From Dasyornis broadbenti (taxonomy: Eukaryota > Chordata > Aves > Passeriformes > Dasyornithidae), in NCBI GenBank assembly GCA_013397935.1, contig VZRN01005010.1:2306403-2370402 (forward strand): a stretch of DNA of 64,000 nucleotides, given 5' to 3'. The position numbers and the translations under genes are program-made. Below the pieces are notes generated by a model. The model was not told where the DNA came from and did not search any database. It saw only the letters and a program-made list of their open reading frames with translations. Of the stretch, positions 38,401-49,813 are shown in pieces (position 1 is the first letter of the stretch; the number at the start of each line of letters is the position of its first letter).

Positions 38401-38969
38401 GTCAGGACAGTCAACAAGCAAAGGCAGTTTATAATGACTAGTCCTAATGTCACTGCTGATCCTAACACTTTTGTAAACTTATCATCTTTCTTTTTATTTC
38501 ATTCCTAAGTGTTACAGCACTATAAAAGAACAATTAGGATGAGAGTTTAGGGAGAATAACATCTTTTTTATTTGTAATGTTAATTTTGTTAACTACAGTC
38601 TTAATTTGGAAATAATTTGCTGAAGGTCTTCTTTGCACATTGCTGTCCCTCCATGTGTGCTTAATTCCTCAAAAATGATTCTGCATCACAGAGGGGCCAT
38701 TTTAACATTCTTAAGTGGTCACACCAGTCTTGACCCCAGTTCTTATCCAACCCAGACTGAAAAGTTCAGTGACTTGACTGAACCATTCTGCACTTTGCCT
38801 TCAAGGCATCTGTGTGAGGATAAGCCAGCACCCAGAAGAAATTGCTTTAACCACAGCATGATCGGACTAAAACTACTCAGACCTGAGAGAGTGCACATAC
38901 AGCTGAGCAAGAGATGCCAAATCCTGCCTCCATTTCTGAAGCACCGGTGTCTGACAGTGTCAAACAGCT
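32474..38969. other. unique non-coding sequence
   Basis: No gene is recognised. The frame at 34044-34283 begins like a signal peptide but starts at GTG, not ATG. A 13-bp tandem duplication (TCAGTCAATTTGT) lies at 37070-37095 and an (ATT)n run at about 38141-38156. Around 38100-38530 the sequence has low simple-repeat content and an OTX/homeodomain-type GGATTAATTAG at 38238-38248, a possible conserved non-coding element. Confidence 0.4.
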
Positions 38970-39293
38970 CAGCTGCCTGACAGGCTGCCGGAGGAGCTGT
39001 AAGCAGTAGCTCAGCAAGAGCTGGTGCACCCTCTGCACCCTGCAGCAGGGACTCCAGGCAGCTCCATGAGCAGCGAGCTTTCCTCTGCAGCAGGGACACA
39101 GCACATCTGCAGAGCAGCAATACTTGTGTTCTGGGGCCAGCTGGCTCCTGGGGGTGACTCCTTGGGACCTGTGCCTCAGGTGACACAGCTGGCTTGCACA
39201 CTGCCTGCTCACAGGGCCCATGGAGAAGCTCTGATCTGCCTCCTGCACCACTCTAAGGAGTCCTATTCTTAAAGCTTTAAAAACTGCAGACAT
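38970..39293 (-). other. GC-rich segment with overlapping open frames
   Basis: Clearly richer in G and C than its surroundings but poor in CpG, so it is not a CpG island. Two overlapping minus-strand frames are open: 138 codons from an ATG at 39293, and 152 codons from a GTG at 39201. Both are Leu/Cys/Ser-rich and resemble no family I know. Open length is expected to rise with GC content, so I do not call a gene. Confidence 0.3.
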
Positions 39294-39452
39294 TGCAGCC
39301 AGATGCTGGGTGAGTCACTTTCTTTCTTTTCCCACGTTTCTCCCATCAGAAATGATAATATTCTCCTCTGGCAAAGCTACAGAGGGAGGATTCAGAAGAC
39401 AATATCCCTTTCCAAAAGCCAGCCACAATAACAAGAACTTTAGACATCCCAG

Positions 39453-39480
39453 GTGCATTGAACTCAATGTCAGGGGATTT
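39453..39480. repeat. possible core of the dispersed palindromic repeat
   Basis: CATTGAACTCAATG is a near-perfect palindrome with flanks like the repeat core at 1960 and 30325. A second weaker match (CACTGACTTCAAATTGG) lies at about 39622. Short and uncertain. Confidence 0.3.
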
Positions 39481-40254
39481 CCAGACAATTGCACTTCCAG
39501 CTTCAGCTCCATCCAAGGAGAACATTTCACACAGATAAAGAGTAGGATTCATATTTGATTTTGCTTATACCAACAAAACTAAGGTCCAAACCCTGTTCAT
39601 TACAGTTAATTGCAGAAGTTGCACTGACTTCAAATTGGATGCCAAATTGAATGCCTAATGAAAGACTTAATAATCTGCATTTTAAACATGGCACTGGGTA
39701 CCTGTCCTGTGCAGAGATGCAGAAATTTTAATCTCAAAAGATATATTTGCACTTGGCTACACACCACCTTTAATTAAATTTCATCCAAGAGGTTTTTTTT
39801 TTCTCTACTTTTTTTTAAATCTAAAGACAGAAACAAAAGCCCATTCAAGAACTAAAGATCTGACCTTTTTTGACAGCTGCTTATATTGTGTGAATTATGC
39901 TCTTCCATAGATTTTGATTAACTGCAGTGACAAACTTATGAAAAACTTGTAACAAATGCGAGGTTATTAGTCTTAACACAAAACTTTAAACTCTTCCTAT
40001 TTTTAGTAGTCTAGGACCTGTCTGTTAGCAAACAATTAGGAACACATATAATGTTGAAAATATTCCTGCACCGAGTTTGACCAAGAGGGGAGATTATGGG
40101 CCAGGTTTTAAGAATCCTGTGGTCCCCATAAATTATCAAAATATATTGGTCTTTCAAAATCCAGTTTCCAGCAATAACTGATTATCAGGGATGAATGGTA
40201 AGATATATACACATATACATCTAAGTGGTCTTTGTACATATTTGGAATTCTGCC
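39481..40254. other. unique non-coding sequence
   Basis: AT-rich with short T runs near 39793 and 39810. No gene seen. Confidence 0.45.
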
Positions 40255-40344
40255 TTTTTTTTTTGTTGTGTTTTTGTTTGTTTGTTTGTTTGTTTTGGGT
40301 TTTTTTTTTGTTTTTTTGTTTGTTTGTTTTTTGGTTTTTTTTTT
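40255..40344. repeat. T-rich / GTTT simple tract
   Basis: About 90 bases of T with spaced G, including (GTTT)n. It ends in TTTTTGCAG, which imitates a splice acceptor. Confidence 0.85.
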
Positions 40345-43300
40345 GCAGCTGGAAGAGAGGACTAGTAGGGCCTTGTTCCGGTACGTTTTTATACTGAACT
40401 GATTAACCATATAACAGACCTTAACAGTTTAAAACTTTTTTGTACATCCACTTTTATCATTACCTCAGCCTTAGTACAGCCAGCCCAGTTCCTGCAGCCT
40501 TCCATTAGAAGCTGAAGAGTTTTCCTGATTTTCCTTTCTTTCCCATTCTGTGATTCTGTGATGCGTTCAGTATCCTACTTATTTGGTCTGATATTTTCCT
40601 TCTTATTTTCTCTTCTAGACACTATTCCAACCTTGTCACCACAACAGTAGCAACTTTCTACTAGTCTGATAGGTGAAAAACTAAACTCTTTACAGAGATT
40701 CCTTTTATTTACTAGTTGGTTTGATTTGTTACAATCCTTCTGAGTTTGTCTGAAAAGAAAAATAATCCAAACATCATGAATAATCCAATTAATAACTAAC
40801 TACTTCTGGAATGCAGGTAGGAATTTTTAAGGAAATTTCAGAAGAATTTAAAAAGAAAGAAATCAGGCTTGAAAAATGGGTCATTAAAGCTGTATCTACC
40901 TCCTATGACAGGAAAAATATGTTTGGCTAAAATATATCATCCAACTTTATCTGCTCCTGAAGTCACTATATCAGGTGCAATCTCCTGTGTAGCCTGCTTC
41001 CAGATTCTACCATTATTGTTTCTTTTAATTTTCCATTTAAAATAAAGCAATGAAGACTTTCTAATAATAATCACCTTATCAGCAGCTCAGATTTAGCATA
41101 TTTATTCCATTATTATCATGCCCCAAGAAACTGCCCTCACTGCTGTTGAGGAATAACCTGCTTTACAGTGGTGAAGTTCATTAATGACTGTGCACTTTCA
41201 CAGATACGTGTCATGTAGCTATTTTGATACAGAGAAAGATGCAAGTAGATTTAAGGCTCCCTGAGAAATGGAAACACCATGAAAATTCATGGCGATCTGG
41301 TAGTAATTTTTGACAACCAATCTGAAATACAGCAAGAGAACCCAAAAACATCCTTTTCCAAATAAAGTTCTCAGAGCAACTTTCACGTTGTGCTATGCTG
41401 TAAATGTTTGAAGTCCCGGTATCATATTTCTGCTGTGGGATTAAACAAGAGTACCAGCAACAGTTTCCAAGCAACATCAAGACCCCCATGACGAGCACAC
41501 ACCATTCGACCTTGGCTGGACAAAACAGGCAGACAAGAACCAGGTTTCCTACTGGGACATTTTGTGACATTTGTCTCAAGGATGCTGATGGCCTCTTCAA
41601 CACTTGGGTGCATCAGGTGGCACAGCTGCCTTCCGTACACACAGCCCAGCTAGAAGGCAGTACAGCAGATGGAAATGGCAACCCTTTTCTACTCCCTTGT
41701 CACACCCAGTCCAGTCACACACACCAAAATTTTTTATCATAACATGTACAATCCTTTTACAGGGCAAAATAAACTCTGCGGTTCTGTATGGCATGCACTG
41801 AATTTCCCTCCCAACTGCTCTGCCTGGTGCTGAATTGAATTTAACTCACAAGGATAGGAACATCTTTCCCTCAAGAAAAATTGTCTTTCCCACTGAAGTT
41901 TCAAAGCACATAATTTCTTTGTATCCTGTAATCTCTCTGCATTACTGAGAGCAAATCACTTCCTGGCATGCCTTACAAGAGTTATTTCCTCATCCATAAT
42001 GCTTACAAATTGTATAGAAATCTTGATACATTATTTTCATGGTTTATAGATACATTCCCAGCTAACTGAGAGAGAGGCTCTTCCTTACAGAGAGATTAAC
42101 CTGATTTGCCAGGAATCAAAGTTAATGTCATCAAGTAGCTTTAAGTGGCTGATCAGCTGTTGGTAGCTGTGATCTCATCAGTCACAATCCACTAGTGATA
42201 ATTTGATTCACAAAGCCCAGCTAGTTCAACTGGGAGTGCAATTTGGATTTTATGGGACAAATTAGGTGGCACCAAAACAATTAACATGAAATTTATTTAT
42301 TGGTGTATATATGTGATTTTAAAAAAAAAAATTAAAAACACTCATTGTGCTACAGAGAAGGCAGAGACTCTCAGAAGACAGAGGCTGTGTAGGGAAGTCA
42401 TGAAACAATCTAATTTCAATTCTTGTTATCAGCACTTGTATCACAGCTCTTCAAATTCACAATGGTAAAGATATTCAGTGGTAAAGATATTCAGCAAGGT
42501 GTATTTACTACAATAGTGTCATATCTCTTACAATTATGTTGCCTTTGCATCATCCATAGGGACCACAAATTTTTATTTTGCTAAATAATTACTTCAGGAA
42601 CCATACACTAAACTTAATGAGATGCAGTCTGCTCTAGCCACCAACATCTGGCAGACCTTACCAGGGTGTATTCCTGTTTCACTACCTACTGGAAAAAATC
42701 AGAAGTGGTAGATAAAAGAGTACTTAATAAGCACTATGTAATAACCTCTTCACACAGGAGGGACTCCAAACCGAAAAACCATATGAGAAACCTTAAATGT
42801 GGACACAACTGCATGCAGTAGAAAAGGGGAAGATCGAAAGGGATATGAAGACAAGGGAAAACTAGGCCAGGGAAATGGAGATGGGGGAATAACAGCAAAA
42901 ACTATGTGAGTGACCCTAATTCTTATTATGACTTACACTGGTCTAAAGCTTTCCATATTGAAGGCCCTCTGTTTTTAAGACTTTCCTGCCATAACAAAAA
43001 GCATTTAGAATTTTTGAAGAATGCTGTAAGTATTAGTAAAGTAGAAGCAGTTTTGTGAGAAAAATCCTGTTCTGAAATCTCTGATTCAAAAAATATTACA
43101 AAAAGTGTCCTGTTTTGACTTCTGAGCATTCAGTTGTGCAAATTAATACCTGTTTATTAAATTCACACATATTTCCTAATTATCTGTTTATGATAATTTA
43201 AAGGTTTAAGGTTTTGTTCACAGTCAAGCTAAGGACATTTTCCTCAGAAAATCATTTATTCTTGTAAAATAGAGAAACTTTTTCATTCCTGCTTAAATAG

Positions 43301-45525
43301 CAAAAGAGCCAACAGATGGGAGTCTCTGGAGTGGTCTTCTGGTGTTATCTACTATCTATTCCCAGTACAGAGGTACCAAGACAGGCTGAGAAAGCTGTAG
43401 CTTCTGTCACTACCATTAGCACCAGCTATTAAGGTTTGTGTGCTTGTGTTGCATTACAATGCTGAAAATACATCTTTTTCCCTAATTTCCTCTGCCCCCC
43501 ACCCTCAAAGTCCATGAGAACTCTCTCATGTTTGTGTCTCTTACATGGTTCCTGAGCTACGTTTCAGATCTTCTCCATCAAACCTCTGATCAGCTATAAT
43601 ATAGACATAATTTATTAAGCATTTTAACCAACAAAAAGCTCATTCCTGAATTTGTCTTGATAAGCTTTATCTCAGGGTTCTGAGATGAATGAAAGGAGAG
43701 GTCGGGGGGTGTCTTGGGAGATGAAAGTGTCCTTTACTGCAACTATCTGCAACACACAGGATTTGAAAGCTCAAGATAGCTGTGCAAGTGTCATGAGAAG
43801 CAGCAATACAGTCAAAATTAAATTTTTCTTATTAATAGGAATGTACATTCATGTGCATTTACCCTGCTTTAATTGTTTTAGTGAATTAAAAAGGCATGTG
43901 TTTCTAATTACATGGAGATAACCGCTGTTCACACTACAGGGATCCTTTGTTTAAAAGCAATACTTGGCATGCTTTGAAGGATGTTGGAGAAATAATTTAG
44001 GAAGAACAAAGTCACTAACCTTTTTTCAGTCAAATCAGTGAGAAACTTTAAAAATAATGCGTCTGACTTTTTTCTTTGGTTTAAAATAGGTTTAAAATTT
44101 TAGATTTTGGTATGTCTGATAAAATTGTCCTATCTTTAACTCACATCTGCATTTATTTTAGCATGTGAAATGCATTGATAACTTAAAAATTATATACTAC
44201 TCATGAAAGAATTAAAGCAGGTGTATATGTACAATGAAGCAGTCTAAAAAATGTGCCTTTTAATAGCAGGTTCTAATAGGGCACGTTGTCCATGGTAAAG
44301 GCATTAATTTCTATATATAGGTGAATGTAAATACAGCAAATACTTACTATTTCTCTTTAGAGAAAAAAATCACATCAGCTTGAACTTCATGCTTCTATTT
44401 CCTTTCTCTGTTCAGTTAATGGTGTAGCATATGTACTTACAAGCAGCCATATGTAGTTAATAGCAATAATGCAAATATTTGCTCACTTCAAATGAAAATA
44501 GTCAGATATAGTTATCAAAGACATTAATACGTATTTAATGAGTTCTCAGAAATATCCCCTGGTTTTCCAAGAAATGTGAAAACTATCATAGCACAAACTT
44601 TCTTCAAACTATGATCGCCCCAGAACAAACATCCCCTGATTCAGTGAAAATTTCACTGTCTATGGCATTAATGTGAGAACGCTCACAAAACATTATCCCC
44701 TCAGTACCTGCGCATTACTGAGACTACAAACATAAAGTCAGTTTTATGATTTTGAAAAATAACTGGTGGTGCTGAAGAATGAACCAACCAATTATGCCCT
44801 GAAGCAACCAGTGTGACTTTGAATAGAAATAAGGCATTGTAAGGTTATTTAATACAATATTTCAAAGAGAGTGGGACGATTTGCTCATCTTCTGCATGTA
44901 GTCAGTGTTTTTTCTTTGTACAGTGCAGGATATTGTGCTTAAATAATTGTTGACATTTTATGCACATAGTGCATATATCCTGGAATACAATAATGATTGA
45001 AGGAGTTGCCTGGGCCACTGGAGATATTATGTGTCATTGATAGAACACCAGAAAAGAGAAAGCACCAACAAACCAAACTCACAGAAAGTGTTCTGTAGCT
45101 AATAACAACTGTCCTCCTGTCACCTCGAGATGAGAGGAAGGCTAGAGCACAAAAACATCCTGTCTACATTCCAGCTGAGGGGCTCTTAGGAAGTGTATTC
45201 TGTATACTCTGGCCCCTTCTGCCAGCCTCGATTAGCAATCTCCAAGGATACAATGACAGCCCTGCATATTTGCTGTCCATAGGTTATGTTGCCAGAAATA
45301 TTCTCACCCACAAATATGTTGTTTTGCTTAAATGTCCATATTAATTTTCAATAAGAGTTTCCTAGTTTTTATAATCGAGCTCATATGTGGATGTCATCTA
45401 TTGCAGTGACACTCTGAACTTTTGAATTTAGGAAGGAACTGGCTGTTGATAGACAGGACTTTAGAACACACTGCTTAGATACCCTCTTTACTGAAGAATA
45501 TCAATGCAGTCAAATGCATTTACAT
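40345..45525. other. unique non-coding sequence
   Basis: No gene recognised. CATTCTGTGATTCTGTGATG at 40545-40564 resembles a CR1 tail but lacks CR1 sequence upstream. A perfect 16-bp tandem duplication (TGGTAAAGATATTCAG twice) lies at 42463-42494. A short CR1-like word (ACAGGCTGAGAAAGCTG) at about 43381 is isolated. Confidence 0.4.
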
Positions 45526-45600
45526 ATTTTTAAGGTCAGAAGGGAACATTAAGATACACTAATCTGAAATTCTGTGTTATGAAAACCCACTTCTGTATGT
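45526..45600 (-). mobile_element. ancient CR1-like 3' tail remnant
   Basis: TTTAAGGTCAGAAGGGAACA, then TTAAGATACACTAATCTGA, then TTCTGTGTTATG. Reads as the reverse complement of an old LINE 3' end whose consensus has GGTCAGAAGGGACCAT, a GATCATCTAGTCTGACC block and a cytosine-rich end, a motif common in reptile and bird genomes. About 70 bases remain. Confidence 0.5.
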
Positions 45601-45883
45601 AGCACATATAAAAATGGGCTGATAATGCTAGAAATATTCACCACCCATCTAGAATTTTCTCTGTCTAATATCAAGTAACATGGCATCAGCTTGGTGAGAC
45701 AGAGAAACATTCATATTTTGTTGAAGTGAAATAGACACATGGATACATAAATATATGTGGAGTTTGGATATAGCACAGCACACAGATTTATGCTGCCACC
45801 TAACCAGAACCAAACAACACCTAGTTGCCATATCCATTTCAATGCCCACTCTACAGAATCTCATTGCCATTCAAAGTAATGAA

Positions 45884-45949
45884 TATGGATATGGGTATGG
45901 GTATGGGTATGGATATGGATATGGGTATGGATATGGATATGGATATGGA
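45884..45949. repeat. hexamer array (TATGGR), 11 units
   Basis: Eleven consecutive TATGGA or TATGGG units, 66 bp, without interruption. The hexamer has no stop in the Tyr-Gly frame or in the opposite Pro-Tyr frame, so long frames on both strands (45755-45988 and 45871-46089) run through it. These are by-products, not genes. The A/G variation between units suggests unit exchange rather than pure slippage. Confidence 0.92.
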
Positions 45950-47403
45950 CCAACCACCTCTTTGAAAGATGATGGTGTAAGTATCTGAGCATCTGTCACA
46001 ACTTGTGTGTCATTTACTTCTATAATTCCAGTACTGAAGAACAGCATGGACTTTTTAACCCATTTCCATTTCCCCACTACTGTTCCCAAACTGAAGCAAG
46101 TGGGTCATCTTTATGCTGAGCACAATACCATTGTATAACCTGGTCTCAGGGTTCCTCCTGCTCCCCAGTTCCCAGGGCTTGGAAATTTCCCTCCAGAAAG
46201 GAAAAGCCACCATTTCCTACTAAGTGGATTAGAAAAATCGTTTACTTTAAAATGGTGGTATTATGCCTGCTTCTGAAAGTAGAAAGCAACCTTAGAGTGA
46301 GAAATGCACAATACAATTATCCAAATACAGCACCTTGGAAACCACAGTGGGAAGCCAGTGAATTTGAAAGAGCCACAGGAATGTCCTTGCTGAGGGCTAC
46401 ATCTCCTTCCTTCTATTCAGAAAGATCTGTTCCAAAACCAGACAGAATAACTGGGATTCAGAGAAGACTTTCATGACACTTTTACCTTGTTAGTTAAATA
46501 GATCTATGAATTCACACTGGTATCACTACCCTTGGGCTGTGTCAGCCTGGGATTTCAAGGAAAGGTAGTAAAGCCCAAAGATGCAGTGTATAATTTTTAC
46601 CTAAACTTCTCAGCACTGGAGGGAAGAGCACATCTTCTGCAATGAATTTTCTTTACTTTTTTTTTATGTGGGAGGCCCAGAAGGGAGAGTGATAAGGCAT
46701 CTAGTTGCGGGGCTTGGCAGTGAAGCAGAAATAAGGACAGCAGTTTTGGTGGTAATTCTAGTTCACTTAGCCAGATAATGTTTCCATGATTCTTTACAAC
46801 TACTTCCCTTTTCACACCATTGAGTTTTTCTAGTCTCTGATGTCTACTTTTCTCTCAAAGTAAAGATGTAACAAGTACTTTCTATATTGTCCCATAAGCA
46901 AAGGAGACAGGGCTACAGAACTAGCTATTTTCCCAGTAAATGGAGAAGGACAAAGATTCATGACCAGGTCTCCCTGTTTGTTAACTGCAGAGGGCAGATT
47001 CAGTCTGCAGTGGTTTCTGTATTAATATGCCCCAAGGTTACCTTTTTAGATTTCTTCAGTTTAGCCTTTCTCATCCCCTCCTCTCATATCAGTGCCTGAA
47101 AGTAAGACTTGTTTTTGAAAGGATTTTGTCTTCTATTTCTTCATTCAATCTGCATAGCCCTGAAAAGATTAGAAATTTAACTTAGTCCTCCATTAATCCT
47201 ACACTCAGTGCATCCCAGGTTTCTTGAGTTGGGATGGATGCATTTCTCATCACTCAATTGATGTTTCAATAACTGCATTTTTCATCTTCTGCATCAAGGA
47301 TTTCTCCTTTATTGGTCATTTTTGATTTTCATGAGCCCTAAAGTTACCATCCATTTAAAAATAAAAAAAAGAAAAAAGAAAAAAAGAAAAATAGACGGAA
47401 AGA
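45950..47403. other. unique non-coding sequence
   Basis: No gene is recognised. The 74-codon frame at 46252-46476 starts with ATG in a good context but is family-less. An A-rich run with spaced G lies at about 47358-47396, next to the CR1 3' end. Confidence 0.4.
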
Positions 47404-47472
47404 ATCACAGAATCATTTAGGTTGGAAAAGACATCTGAGATCGAGTCCAACCTTTGGTCACTACTTTGTCAA

Positions 47473-47685
47473 CTAGATCATGGCACTACATCGCAAGTCC
47501 AGTTGTTTGTTGAACAATGCTGAGGATGGGGACTTCACCACCTGCCTGGGCAATCCACTCCAATGTTTAACTACCCTTTTCATGAAGAAGTTATTCCTGA
47601 TGTCCAGCCTGAACCTTCCCTGGCACAGCTTGAGGCTATGTCCTCTCATCCCGAGAGGTATTAAGTACCTCACCCTTTTCCTCAT
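47473..47685 (-). pseudogene. CR1 ORF2 C-terminal remnant
   Basis: A 70-codon frame carrying LKLCQGRFRLDIRNNFF and VKHWSGLPRQVVKSPS, the conserved CR1 ORF2 tail. No catalytic residues are present; non-functional. Confidence 0.8.
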
Positions 47686-47694
47686 CCTTGGTGA

Positions 47695-47997
47695 CTATGT
47701 TCCCCTCTGTGTTCGATAAAGATGGAGCTTTTCCTTGGCCCTCCTTTTGTTTTTAACATATTTATAAAAGCACTTATTATCTTTCACAGCAGTGATCAGA
47801 TTGAGCTGTAGTTTAAATTTCACTGTTCTGACTTTCTTTCTACATGGCCTAATGACATCCTTATATTCTTCATGAGTTGCCTGCCCCTTCTTCCAGAAGT
47901 CATAGACCCTCTTTTTTTTTTTTTTTCCCTGAGTTCCTGTGAGAGCTCCTTGTTCAGCCAGGCCAGTCTTTTTCTTCAATAGCTCATGTTTCAGCAC
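47695..47997 (-). pseudogene. CR1 ORF2 linker remnant
   Basis: A 100-codon frame with VYDFWKKGQATHEEYKDVI and DNKCFYKYVKNKRRAKE, the segment before the reverse transcriptase in CR1 ORF2. A run of Lys codons (GKKKKK) comes from the homopolymer inserted in it. Non-functional. Confidence 0.8.
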
Positions 47998-48007
47998 ATA
48001 GAGCTGG

Positions 48008-48030
48008 CCTGCTCCTGCTCCTGCTCCTGC
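48008..48030. repeat. CCTGCT hexamer repeat
   Basis: Nearly four tandem CCTGCT units at the 5' edge of the CR1 copy. Confidence 0.75.
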
Positions 48031-49477
48031 ACATTTAAATCCTAACTTTTTAATAGTCCCATCTTAATGTATATGTTTTTAAAATTTACAGATAATTTCA
48101 TTTTCTTTCTTAACACTTTCCGTTAAGAAGATTGGTGGTCATCTGTGTAAGAGAATCAATGTTATGTTATATTATTAATCAATGTGTACTAAATAACTGA
48201 GAACTCAACTTCTAGGTAAAATAAGACTGCATGAGCTGGCTGATAAGTGATTTTCTTGTACATTGTTAAGGTAAATACACTCTTCCCTAGGCATGGCAAA
48301 AGAATTAAAAGTTGAGTGTGTTGTCTTAAGACAGACTGCTAAACTAGACTAATTTTGAAAGACAGGATGTGCCAGAATGTGAAATGAATACTACCATAAT
48401 CAAATTCGGTCTCAGCTACAGATACAATGGTTTCCAATGGCTTCCAATGCCATTTCAGCATAAAACTGATCCTGCCTTTTTCCTTTAACTTTCACACTTT
48501 CAGCTGTTGTTTAACCTCTGCAGAGGAAAATTGCCAAGATGGTGTGTCTGCCTAAAAATTCTCACCCAGAGTTTTTCAAACTACAAACTATTCTATCATT
48601 CAATTAAGTGTATGCATATACTGAATATACTGAAATTACAAAAAATAACATAACTGTGCATTGAAATATTAGTAAAAAGCAATATAAGTTTTTCCTTTCA
48701 AAATGAAAAATATGCTATTATAGTATCTTTATTCACAATAAAATTATTTACTATATAAATGTATGCAATCACAAAATGTTCAGGCAATCACATTGCTTCA
48801 TTGGCTGAACATCCCTAAGTACATTATAATTTAGGTCTTGAGGTTTAATTAACAGAATAGAGTTTGGGCAAATGAACAGCATGGAGGTGCCAAAACATGA
48901 AATCCTAAAAATAGGAATCCATAAATCTTCCCGCTGTGGTGCACATATGCAGCTGTACAGTATCTGATGGATTGAAAACTCTGCCTGAGAACAGCATTAA
49001 GATTCGCAGCAGCAGAGGAACTCAACTGAACAAATTTCATAGGGCAGCAGGAATTTATCATGTTTGTTCTGTCAATGTAACTCACATCTCACTCGCTAAA
49101 CCCCATAAAGGAGCGCAGGAAGCAAAGAGAGAAAGGCAGAGGAGAGGAAATGGAGTGATATCAAACAGGGATTTTTTTAAAGAGATTTATACATAAGCTA
49201 CTTTGAGACTACATTGCTTCTCGAGAAAGAAAGAAAATGTAAAATAAAAGAACCATTAACTAGTATATTGTTTTTATTTTGCACTATGTTTCGTGACATG
49301 GTGCTTTTCTGAGGTGCTCTGTCAAAATACCAATTCCCAAACCTTTTCAAAGGAGTGCATACAGTATTTCCACTTGAAGAGAAGTAGATCATAAACCCAT
49401 AAGGTGCGCTCCTACAGCAATCACGTTGACAGTTCTTAGGACAGTCGCCAACAGAAATGTTTTCTTCAGAAAAAGGA
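48031..49477. other. unique non-coding sequence
   Basis: No gene is recognised. The segment at about 48925-49140 keeps several CpG (CCCGC, TTCGC, CTCGC, GCGC) in a CpG-poor region and may be under constraint. The minus frame at 49198-49593 begins with a non-ATG codon and contains a cysteine cluster (DCPKNCQRDCC) of unknown meaning. Confidence 0.35.
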
Positions 49478-49813
49478 TATAAAACGAGTCTATCCAATCT
49501 CTCCTGTTCTTGTTTGGCCTTTGTTTGAATCATGGAGCCTAAAAAACAGTCTTCCTTTCTGGACAGGATAGATTTCTTCTGTGTGATTGGCAAGCAGAGG
49601 TATGGAAAATCATACCTGGATTGGCTTCTGGGTCATGATATCAACCCAAGCTCAGAGGAGTCCAAGAGAGAGACTTTTCTGCCACCACATTCATTTGAAG
49701 ATGGAAAGCATCTCTGGTCAGCCTTGTTTTACCCAGGTGACAATATTGTTTCTACCACGAATTCTACCAGCTATGTTTCATCACTGGGAGTAGGACTTGT
49801 TTTGGACATGTAA
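49478..49813 (+). other. TATA-like box followed by a short ORF
   Basis: TATAAAA at 49478-49484 lies 54 bases before an ATG at 49532 in strong initiation context (A at -3, G at +4). The frame runs 93 codons to a stop at 49811-49813. The peptide (MEPKKQSSFLDRIDFFCVIG...) has mixed composition without repeats, no signal peptide and no recognised domain. A donor-like AG|GTATGG lies inside it at about 49599. It may be a lineage-specific short gene, or chance. Confidence 0.2.

Larger units (their letters stand above)
47404..48030 (-). mobile_element. CR1 LINE with internal deletion of the RT domain
   Basis: Minus-strand CR1 copy. Its 3' end on the plus strand reads AATCACAGAATCATTTAGG, then TTGGAAAAGACATCTGAGAT. 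Translation of the 5' part gives YDFWKKGQATHEEYKDVIR and CFYKYVKNKRRAKEKLH, the linker between endonuclease and reverse transcriptase in CR1 ORF2, continuing to NIVTKDEEKGEVLN. Directly after this (near 47658) comes the C-terminal signature GRFRLDIRNNFF and VVKHWSGLPRQVV. The whole reverse transcriptase, roughly 500 residues, is missing between them. A poly-A (minus strand) insert lies at about 47911-47927 and a CCTGCT repeat at 48008-48030 marks the approximate 5' edge. Confidence 0.88.

Noticed and set aside
40332..40381. Micro-exon-like segment: TTTTTGCAG acceptor then GTACGT donor 34 bases on
   Set aside because: The acceptor is the end of a GTTT microsatellite, and the segment is too short to judge.
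40545..40564. CR1-like octamer tail (CATTCTGTGATTCTGTGATG)
   Set aside because: Only two octamer units and no CR1 3' sequence immediately upstream; may be chance.
43381..43405. CR1-like word ACAGGCTGAGAAAGCTG
   Set aside because: Isolated match of under 25 bases with unrelated flanks.
45755..46089. Tyr-Gly and Pro-Tyr repeat proteins on opposite strands
   Set aside because: Both are translations of one hexamer microsatellite; the flanks carry no family signal.
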